Part shown: positions 18,200 through 24,853 of the stretch, piece after piece
How the letters are laid out: each line of letters starts with the position of its first letter
Position numbering within the stretch: the stretch's first letter is position 1
Source of the DNA: an uncultured Desulfuromonas sp.
Lineage (GTDB): Bacteria; Desulfobacterota; Desulfuromonadia; Desulfuromonadales; Desulfuromonadaceae
Direction: 5' to 3'
DNA length: 64,000 bases
Assembly: GCF_963678835.1 (NCBI RefSeq)
Contig: NZ_OY787470.1
Coordinates: 434,001 to 498,000 of the forward strand
Translations under genes and position numbers: made by a program
Notes under the pieces: model-generated
Databases searched by the model: none
What the model saw: only the letters and a program-made list of their open reading frames with translations
What the model was told of the DNA's origin: nothing

Positions 18200-20643
18200 T
18201 CAGCTCCACCGTTCAATAGCGCCGAACGCAATGAACGCTAGCTCAATCTGTTGCGCAGAACGATCAAGATCAAAGTCAAGGTCGCCGGGTTTCATCCCGG
18301 CAGCCGACATACTTTTGACTTGCCGCTCAAAAGGATGCAAAAACCAGCTTGAACACCTCCTGAACCTGGATCAACCGACAATGAGTCTGTTTCCGTCATG
18401 CTTCACAGATTCGGCTCGCCGCCCTTTAGGTCGACGAATCATGTAATTCATCAGCTCTGGCGTAAAACGTTGACAACATTTTACGCCTTTTTCTACCTCT
18501 TCCGTGGCACCGGTTAAACGGGTGGGCAGTGCCCATCCTGCCATGGTTTGTTATTTAGCAACCCAGCCCTCCCGTTCAGCAGCACCGAACGCAATGAACG
18601 TCAGCGCGATGGTTGTCGGCAACCTGTCTGAGCGTCAGCGAGTTTTGCCGACATTGCGATGTAAGAGAATGGAGTGAGGGAACCCGCAGGGTGCAATGAC
18701 GGGAGTCGATTTTGCTCCCCTTTTGTCGACGCAAAAGGGGACCGACGGGCGGGCGCGGAAGCCCGCGTCACGTGGGCACCAACTATGATAACGGATGAAG
18801 TTTGCCGGTGCGATTCGTTTCGTATTACGAACCACTTAAGGTCAAGGTCAAAGTCAAGACCGCCGGGTTTCGTCCCGGCAGCCGACATCCTTTTGACTGG
18901 CCGCTCAAAAGGATGCAAAAACCAGCTGAACACCTCCTGACCCTCAGATCAACCGACACTGTGTCTGTTTCCGACGTGCTTCACGGATCCGGCTCGCCGC
19001 CCTTTAGGTCGACGAATCGTGCAACTCATCAGCTTTGGCGTAAAACGTTGATAACAATCTTCAGTCGCGCTCTATTTCTGGTGTGGCACCAATCAAACGG
19101 GTGGGACAGTGCCCACCCTTGCGGCAGAGTGTAATTGAGCAGCCAAGCCCTCCCGTTCAGCAGCATCGAACGCAATGAACGTCAGCGCGATGGTTGTCGG
19201 CAACCTGTTTGAGCGGTAGCGAGTTTTGCCGACATCGCGGTGTAAGAGAATGGAGTGAGGGAACCCGCAGGGCGCAATGACGGGAGTCGATTTTGCGGTA
19301 CTTTTGTCGACGCAAAAGTACCCCGACGGGCGGGCGCGGAAGCCCGCGTCACGTGGGTACCACCTTCGCAAACGGATGACGTTCGCTGGTGCGATTCGTT
19401 TCGGATGACGAACCACTGAAGGTCAAAGTCAAGACCGCCGGGTTTCGTCCCGGCAGCCGACATCCTTTTGACTGGCCGCTCAAAAGGATGCAAAAACCAG
19501 CTGAACTTCTCCTGACCCTCAGATCAACCGACAATGGGTCTGTTTCCGTAATGCTTCACAGATTCGGCTCGCCGCCCTTTAGGTCGACGAATCGTGCAAC
19601 TCATCATCTTTGGCGTAAACGTTGATAACCTTTTACGTCTCACTCTATTTCTTCCGTGGTCCCGCTCAAATGGGTGGGACGGTGCCCACCCTTGCGGCAG
19701 AGTGTAATTTAGCTGCCAAGTCCTCCCGTTCAGCAGCACCGAACGCAATGAACGTCAGCGCGATGGTTGTCGGCAACCTGTCTGAGCGTCAGCGAGTTTT
19801 GCCGACATCGCGGTGTAAGAGAATGGAGTGAGGGAACCCGCAGGGTGCAATGACGGGAGTCGATTTTGCTCCCCTTTTGTCGACGCAAAAGGGGACCGAC
19901 GGGCGGGCGCGGAAGCCCGCGTCACGTGGGCACCAACTATGATAACGGATGAAGTTTGCCGGTGCGATTCGTTTCGTATTACGAACCACTTAAGGTCAAG
20001 GTCACAGTCAAGACCGCCGGGTTTCGTCCCGGCAACCGACACCCTTTTGACTGGCCGCTCAAAAGGATGCAAAAACCAGCTGAACTTCTCCTGACCCTCA
20101 GATCAACCGACAATGGGTCTGTTTCCGTAATGCGTCACAGATTCGGCTCGCCGCCCTTTAGGTCGACGAATCGTGCAACTCATCATCTTTGGCGTAAACG
20201 TTGATAACCTTTTACGTTTCACTCTATTTCTTCCGTGGCTCCGCTCAAACGGGTGGGACAGTGCCCACCCTTGCGGCAGAGTGTAATTGAGCAGCCAAGC
20301 CCTCCCGTTCAGCAGCACCGAACGCAATGAACGTCAGCGCGATGGTTGTCGGCAACCTGTTTGAGCGGTAGCGAGTTTTGCCGACATCGCGGTGTAAGAG
20401 AATGGAGTGAGGGAACCCACAGGGTGCAATGACGGGAGTCGATTTTGCTCCCCTTTTGTCGACGCAAAAGGGGACCGACGGGCGGGCGCGGAAGCCCGCG
20501 TCATGTGGGTACCACCATCGCGGACGGATGAAGTTTGCCAAAGCGATCCGTTGCGTATTACGAACCACTGAAGATCAAAGATAAGGTCGCCGGGTTTCGT
20601 CTTGGCAGCCGACATCCTTTTGACTGGCCGCTCAAAAGTATGC
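18200..20643. repeat. 575-bp repeat array II, left part
   Basis: About four head-to-tail copies of the same unit as array I. The CCCGTTCAGCAG marker falls at 18572, 19152, 19725 and 20304, and the GCGGGCGCGG hairpin at 18749, 19330, 19903 and 20482; steps are 573-581 bp. The first copy (18203-18570) lacks an internal segment. Copies differ in one hairpin: GGTACTTTTG/CAAAAGTACC at about 19297 versus TCCCCTTTTG/CAAAAGGGGA at about 18715, 19869 and 20449. The array stops at 20643, next to the islet. Confidence 0.92.
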
Positions 20644-20774
20644 AAAAGCTCCCTTTAACTGTTTTTTTTACATGTCAAGTGTTGACGGTCCATGATGCGC
20701 CCCATAACAACTTAATTTTCAAAACTGTTTTGACGCTGACTAACAGTTGATATATAAACACTGTTAATAACTGT

Positions 20775-21044
20775 TCAGCTGGCGGCACAGTGTTTAATAG
20801 ACTCAACACGCGGGCCACGACCATACGCTGGATAGCGGGTAGGGAAAACCTCAGACACATCCAACTTTATCGCCGTGGCAATTGCACGTTGAACACGATC
20901 AGAGGTGGACTTTCCCAAAATAACCCGATGCACATGGGCGGCGGAAACTTCACAGGTACGGGCAACCTCAGCCTGTGATGTTCCGTACCGAATCATGGCA
21001 ATTTTGATTTCGGCAAGGCTATAGTCCTGCTCCGTAAAACTCAT
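20775..21044 (-). CDS. Ner/Nlp-like helix-turn-helix regulator
   Basis: An 89-residue DNA-binding protein. The helix-turn-helix spans about residues 20-45 (GTSQAEVARTCEVSAAHVHRVILG), and the tail IATAIKLDVSEVFPTRYP resembles the WPSRY ending of phage Mu Ner. The ATG has a GAAAGGAG site. It is divergent from the XRE gene with 120 bp between, the layout of a transposable-phage control region. It probably represses one or both promoters; no other phage gene is nearby. Confidence 0.75.
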   Translation of the reverse strand: MSFTEQDYSLAEIKIAMIRYGTSQAEVARTCEVSAAHVHRVILGKSTSDRVQRAIATAIKLDVSEVFPTRYPAYGRGPRVESIKHCAAS

Positions 21045-21119
21045 GACGTACTCCTTTCGAGGTTTGTTTATTTGTTGCGCTTTTTTTCTGCGCTTTTTTA
21101 TTAACTTAAAATAACCATA

Positions 21120-21135
21120 GTGCAGGTATCTGCAC
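21120..21135. promoter_or_regulatory. Operator-like palindrome between the divergent regulators
   Basis: GTGCAG, spacer GTAT, CTGCAC is a perfect 6-bp inverted repeat 30 bp before the XRE start. It sits just after an AT-rich TTAAAATAAC promoter-like stretch. A half-site GTGCAG recurs at 21151, and a near copy lies inside the gene at 21295. Confidence 0.6.
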
Positions 21136-21164
21136 TTGTCAATGGAAAAGGTGCAGATATTTTC

Positions 21165-21572
21165 ATGATCGGAGAAAGACTTCGCAATGAGAGAAAACGG
21201 CTGGGTATGACACAGCCAAAGTTTGCTGAGGCTGCTGGGGTATCAAAGCGAACTCTTATCGACTGGGAAAAAGGAGCGACATTTCCTACGGCAATGCAGC
21301 TATCTGCACTTTTTAATGTTGGCGTAGATATTCAGTATGTTGTTGCCGGAAGGCGTGAATCACAGAACCAGCGATCTCAGGTTTTGAATGGTGATGGCAA
21401 CATCCAATTCGGCAATGTTTCAGTTAATGGAAGAGGTCGTTTTTTATCGGGTGAAAAGCATCCAGGCATAACCGATAAAGAGGTAGTAGAAGTCGGGAGA
21501 GTTGCCGAAGCGATTGAAGAATATGTTTCTCAAAAGGTGGCAAAGAAGATTATCGATGAATTGAAAAAATGA
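21165..21572 (+). CDS. XRE-family transcriptional regulator
   Basis: A 135-residue protein with an N-terminal helix-turn-helix (RLRNERKRLGMTQPKFAEAAGVSKRTLIDWEKGATFPTA), a middle GDGNIQFGNVSVNG segment of the kind that follows phage-repressor HTHs, and a helical tail (EVVEVGRVAEAIEEYVSQKVAKKIIDELKK) that may oligomerise. A GTG at 21120 would add 15 residues but would lie in the operator, so ATG 21165 is preferred. It probably autoregulates through the GTGCAG-N4-CTGCAC site. Confidence 0.78.
   Translation: MIGERLRNERKRLGMTQPKFAEAAGVSKRTLIDWEKGATFPTAMQLSALFNVGVDIQYVVAGRRESQNQRSQVLNGDGNIQFGNVSVNGRGRFLSGEKHPGITDKEVVEVGRVAEAIEEYVSQKVAKKIIDELKK
21295..21308. promoter_or_regulatory. Second TGCAG-N4-CTGCA palindrome, inside the XRE gene
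   Basis: TGCAG, CTAT, CTGCA repeats the arms of the site at 21121-21134 with one spacer change. The surrounding 25 bases are also similar, so it may be an internal operator or a chance codon match (MQLSALF). Confidence 0.35.
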
Positions 21573-21597
21573 AATGATATTTAATTGAGGAGGGCCA

Positions 21598-21684
21598 GTG
21601 AAAAAAAAAGCTCGCCAGAGGATAAAAGGATCAAAAAATATTCAAATAGGAGATGTGAACCTAAATTTTTTAAATAAAACCTAG
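21598..21684 (+). CDS. Putative 28-residue basic peptide
   Basis: GTG start with a strong GAGGAGG site 6 bp before it, 25 bp after the XRE stop. The first half is very basic (MKKKARQRIKGS). The second half, KNIQIGDVNLNF, echoes the GNIQFGNVSVN segment of the upstream regulator. This similarity and the ribosome site make translation plausible, perhaps as a partner or antagonist of the regulator. No family is recognised. Confidence 0.45.
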   Translation: MKKKARQRIKGSKNIQIGDVNLNFLNKT

Positions 21685-21831
21685 GCCGATAAATGTCTAA
21701 CATCTGTTCAAAAAAAGATTCACATAATACTCTCGTGTAGCCTTGTAGCCACGACATTTCCCAACTACACGATAAATCAGGCGTCATGTATTGTTGTCAT
21801 AACCTGCGCAACAATCATTCTCGGTATAGCT

Positions 21832-22137
21832 ATGTGGCGATCCGAAACCAAATTTAAACACCTACGCATGACAACCTCGGCAATGCTTATACTCTCTTTA
21901 TCGACAGGATGCAGCGGTCCTATGCTGGCAAAAATTCAAGACAACCATATTCAGCAACTTGCTGCAAAATACAAAACAGGAACCATTGATGGCTTCTGTT
22001 TTATGGGGTTCGGCTTAGAAGACATAAACATCAACAAAGCCGCTGAACAAGGCGGGATAAAAAATATTCACTTCATAGACTCAGCCCGCAGTTACGGACT
22101 GATAAGCTACGCCAAGGTAACGGTTTTTGGAAAATAA
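21832..22137 (+). CDS. TRL-like family lipoprotein
   Basis: A 101-residue protein. The N-terminal part is a lipoprotein signal: positively charged start, hydrophobic MLILSLSTG, then the lipid-acceptor Cys (LSTGC). The rest matches the TRL-like pattern: a short segment (GFCFMGFGLEDININKAAEQGGIKNIHFID) followed by a second strand (YGLISYAKVTVFGK). These small exported proteins often lie in accessory regions; function is unknown. A start at 21868 is also possible. Confidence 0.7.
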   Translation: MWRSETKFKHLRMTTSAMLILSLSTGCSGPMLAKIQDNHIQQLAAKYKTGTIDGFCFMGFGLEDININKAAEQGGIKNIHFIDSARSYGLISYAKVTVFGK

Positions 22138-22145
22138 CAGGAGGC

Positions 22146-22715
22146 ATGATGATTGAAAAGAGCAAACTTCCACATTATATAACTTATATTTTCTGTTCCA
22201 TTTTCCTCCTCATGGGGATCGTTTACGTTTCAGGCCAAGACCTTGATGGTAAAAAATTAACTGACGACGAAAAGAGCCTCATAAGCTTAATTTTGAATTC
22301 TAAAAAAGCTAAAAATGGCGAGAAATTATTTCGCAATATTCTTGCTGCACACCCATTCATTGACCAATATTACTACCAACCCAGCATCTTTGGAGAGGGA
22401 ACTGAAAAACCGAAACTAAGTATCTCGCTACCGGCTGGAGTCTGGGTCAATCTAACACCATCCCAGCAAGAAATGATTGAAGCATATGTGGCCAGCGAGA
22501 TACTTACAGTTTGGCGGACCCCTTTCAAATATTCCGTAGTCAAAGCAGACGCCCCCGGAGCCTTCATTACAAAGAAAAACGTAAAAAATATGTCGCTTTA
22601 TGACTGGGTAATTATCGAAGGGAAATTAACAAATAACGGAAGGGATATATTGTCAGATAAAACAATTTCAACCGGCGAAAAATGGCAAGGCCAAGACCTA
22701 TCAAAATACTTTTGA
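22146..22715 (+). CDS. Unknown membrane-anchored protein
   Basis: A 189-residue protein of no recognised family. It has an AGGAGGC site, two possible ATG codons (22146, 22149) and one N-terminal hydrophobic helix (YITYIFCSIFLLMGIVYVS), probably a membrane anchor or signal. The rest is soluble and would lie outside the membrane. It is 8 bp after the TRL-like gene and likely co-transcribed. Codon use is AT-rich like the rest of the islet. Confidence 0.7.
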   Translation: MMIEKSKLPHYITYIFCSIFLLMGIVYVSGQDLDGKKLTDDEKSLISLILNSKKAKNGEKLFRNILAAHPFIDQYYYQPSIFGEGTEKPKLSISLPAGVWVNLTPSQQEMIEAYVASEILTVWRTPFKYSVVKADAPGAFITKKNVKNMSLYDWVIIEGKLTNNGRDILSDKTISTGEKWQGQDLSKYF

Positions 22716-22811
22716 AAACACACCAAAAAATAATCCATTCAAGGCAAACGTAAATCAACGTAAACCTCAATTATCGCAATAATGCCCTATCCATAATCGT
22801 CCCCCCCCTCA

Positions 22812-23050
22812 AAAAGCCAGCTTGAACACCTCCTGGCCCTCAGATTAACCGACAATGCATCTGTTTCCGTGATGCTTTACGGATTCGGCTCGCCGCCCTT
22901 TAGGTCGGAGAATCGTGCAACTCATCGCCTCTGACGTAAAACGTTGATGACAGTTTGGCGCTGCTCTCTATTTTTTTCGTGGCACCGACCTAACGGGTGG
23001 GCAGTGCCCACCCTACGACAGAGTGTTATTTAGCTCCCGAGCTCTCCTCT
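22812..23050. repeat. 575-bp repeat array II, remainder of the unit split by the islet
   Basis: Resumes the consensus at AAAAAGCCAGCTTGAACACC and continues through the GGCTCGCCGCCCTTTAGG segment and the GTGGGC/GCCCAC hairpin, then ends near TTTAGCTCCCGAGCTCTCC. It fits onto the copy that stops at 20643, so together they make one interrupted unit. Confidence 0.85.
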
Positions 23051-23078
23051 ATCAAAGTGGAAGTGGTTCACAAACAAA

Positions 23079-23110
23079 AAAGCCCCTGCAGAAATCTCTG
23101 CAGGGGCTTT
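23079..23110. terminator. Terminator after the cytochrome gene
   Basis: AAAGCCCCTGCAGA, loop AATC, TCTGCAGGGGCTTT: a perfect 14-bp stem followed on the minus strand by TTTTGTTTG. It ends the ext-like operon. Confidence 0.88.
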
Positions 23111-23131
23111 AAAGTGTTGCTTTAGCGCCTC

Positions 23132-24493
23132 TTAGCGCGGGCTACCAAGACCGTCAGATTTGATCGTGATAGTTTCTTCCCACTCTTTCCACAATTGAGC
23201 AGAAGTCCGCTTGTTGCCAAAAGGCAGGTACCACAGCTCAACGGTGACGTCCATCTCGCGCTCGAGAGTTTCTCGTACCATTTTGCCGGCAGCATTTTTC
23301 ACGTCATCCGTGGGGAAGAAGATGTCGAAGCGCTCTTCAACTTCTTTTCCTGGAGGCAGGCAGGTGTCTTCGATGATGCCGCTCTTCTCGTAAGGTCCAC
23401 GACCCATGATGTCGCTGCGACCGAATTGCTGAGGCGTCGGCATGTAGATGATGTCTTTGGTGAAAATTTCCCCTTCTTCTTCTGTTGTTGCACGTACCGA
23501 CAGAACCAGTCGGTTAGGGGTCGGTCAGCCATCAGGGATGGCGTGGCCGGCACGGTTGGTCATTTTCACTTTCAGGACGGTTTTCGGAGTGAGTTTGCTG
23601 CCATCACGCCAGCGGGTGGCAAAGGCTTCGACGTCGAAGTCAACAGCCATTTCCTGCATGGTGGGATCGCTGTAGCTCAGGATCTTGTGACCCAGGCCGG
23701 ATTTCTCCATGTGACATTCCTGACAACGCTCGTGGCCACCTTCAGCGGTGTAAGACCACAGGTAGCTGCCGTACAGGGTGGCGCACTGGGTGGGGTTTTC
23801 CAGCTCGAAGTTGGGGCCGAGACCGTGGCACTGACCACAGAAGATCGACTCGTTCATGATCGGGCTGACTTTCATCTTGGTGAAGTGCTCGTCTTCGTGC
23901 TCTCCTTCGTTGAAACCATACACGGTATCGCTTTGCGGATAACCGTCGGTCCACTTGTGGGTGATGGCCATGCGGTTGTGGCAGATCAGACAGTTGATGT
24001 TGAGGGCCAGCAGAGTTTCCTCGTACTTGGCGCGCTCTTCTGTTTTACCGGCTTTGGCGGCATCGTACCAATCGTACAGGGTGTGAACCAGCTCAACGGC
24101 AACGCTGTCTTCGGCGTCAGCCAATTGCGGCAGGTGACACTTGGCGCAGCCCATCAGGTGCTCAACCTTAACGTCTTCCGGACCGTTAACGCCGGAGTAC
24201 GCCCAGGACATGAAACCGTTTTTCATGGCGGTGATCATGGTGGCAGCGGTGCGGCCGGTGCCGTACATGGGACGGGCGTGGGGAGATGCCGCCCAGTCGT
24301 CGTGAATCTCTTCGTGGCAATCAATGCAGGCGGTCGAGTCGTACATATCGATCAGCTCTGCCAGGGTTTTGGCTTTGCCTTTGGTGGCTGCGATGGTGCC
24401 GTCACGACCAACGCCGGCGCCAATGGCGAAGACGCAGGTGGCGCTGAGCAGCACGATCAGCAAAGAAATGCTGATGTTTTTAAATTGATTCAT
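23132..24493 (-). CDS. extKL: Five-heme cytochrome c, ExtKL-like, with in-frame UGA (probable selenocysteine)
   Basis: A signal peptide (to about residue 23) precedes five CXXCH heme sites: CIDCH, CAKCH, CLICH, CGQCH and CQECH. The frame then meets a TGA (23525-23527) after GHAIPDG and continues in the same frame as PTPNRLVLSVRATTEEE for another 130 residues to a TAA, 453 codons in all. The downstream part is clean coding sequence with no frame change, and a hairpin begins at the UGA itself. I therefore read the UGA as selenocysteine, in place of a cysteine. Gene order (porin, small periplasmic protein, this cytochrome) matches extI-J-KL of Geobacter, linked to selenite/tellurite reduction. 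A nonsense mutation remains the alternative. Confidence 0.8.
23496..23525 (-). promoter_or_regulatory. SECIS-like hairpin immediately after the in-frame UGA
   Basis: In the mRNA, ACCGAC (starting with the A of UGA) pairs with GUCGGU. Inside, AACC pairs with GGUU round a GACU loop whose first base is G. Position and shape fit a bacterial selenocysteine insertion element, though the stem is short and the apical loop is nearer the UGA than usual. Confidence 0.55.
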
Positions 24494-24520
24494 TGTAATA
24501 TCCTATAGATGTGATTAAAA

Positions 24521-24548
24521 GAGACCCGCATCGAAAGATGCGGGTCTC
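24521..24548 (-). terminator. Hairpin between extJ and extKL (attenuator or partial terminator)
   Basis: GAGACCCGCATC, tetraloop, and the exact complement form a 12-bp GC-rich stem. On the coding strand it is followed by TTTTAATC. It lies inside the operon, 27 bp after the extJ stop and 27 bp before the extKL start, so it could lower cytochrome expression relative to the porin. Confidence 0.7.
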
Positions 24549-24574
24549 AAGGTCAAGCTATGATTGCGAAAGGC

Positions 24575-24808
24575 TTAGCAGCCAGTCAGCATATCGCTGC
24601 CGCCGGAAGGAGCGGAAGCAGCACCTTTTTCAATGTCCATCTCAACTTTGTCGCCTTTAGCAACGGCTTTAGCGTCAGAGCGGGAAACTTCTACAGTTAC
24701 TTTGCTGCCGCGTACTTTTACAACTTCGCCTTTAATACTGGCGAAAGCAGCGCAGCTCAGGCCACCGATAAATGCCGCAGCAGCCATCAAAACGATCATT
24801 TTTTTCAT
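24575..24808 (-). CDS. extJ: Small exported protein, ExtJ-like
   Basis: A 77-residue protein with a signal peptide (MKKMIVLMAAAAFIGGLSCAAFA) and a short beta-rich domain (IKGEVVKVRGSKVTVEVSRSDAKAVAKGDKVEMDIEKG), ending in Gly/Ser and a final Cys. Size and place between the porin and the cytochrome match ExtJ. Biochemical role unknown. AAGGAG ribosome site. The gene name rests on context more than on motif. Confidence 0.65.
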   Translation of the reverse strand: MKKMIVLMAAAAFIGGLSCAAFASIKGEVVKVRGSKVTVEVSRSDAKAVAKGDKVEMDIEKGAASAPSGGSDMLTGC

Positions 24809-24853
24809 GTTGCTTCTCCTTAAGTAATTGAAATAAAACCTGGAAGTTTTGGC

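Larger units (their letters stand above)
20650..22811. other. AT-rich islet inserted in a repeat unit
   Basis: The repeat unit is continuous up to ATGCAAAAG (20648) and resumes at AAAAAGCCAGCTTGAACACC (22811). The 2.16 kb between them is clearly richer in A and T than its surroundings. It carries divergent phage-type regulators, a tiny ORF, a TRL-like lipoprotein and an unknown protein. AAAAGC occurs at both junctions (20644-20649 and 22812-22817) and may be a target duplication. No integrase, transposase or terminal inverted repeat was found. Confidence 0.55.

Noticed and set aside
18200-20643. CRISPR array
   Set aside because: The unit is about 575 bp with no short repeat-spacer pattern and no cas genes nearby.
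18601-20645. Repeated open frames of 88-110 codons on both strands across the repeat units (for example at 18601-18933, 19182-19493, 19755-20072, 20334-20645)
   Set aside because: They recur only because the DNA recurs. The paired stem changes alter the protein freely (GGTA versus TCCC), there are no ribosome sites, and both strands are equally open. Structure, not protein, appears to be conserved.
21686-21831. Small gene between the tiny ORF and the TRL-like gene
   Set aside because: Only a 15-codon frame without a ribosome site; an 8-bp inverted repeat (TCGTGTAG/CTACACGA) is present but too weak to name.
22716-22811. Further gene or terminal inverted repeat at the right end of the islet
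   Set aside because: No frame with a ribosome site, and the ends of the islet do not match each other.
23132-23443. Separate small gene starting at MPTPQQFGRSD
   Set aside because: It is in frame with the cytochrome, has no ribosome site and lies only about 80 bases after the TGA, with coding-like sequence between. Better read as the C-terminal part of the same protein.
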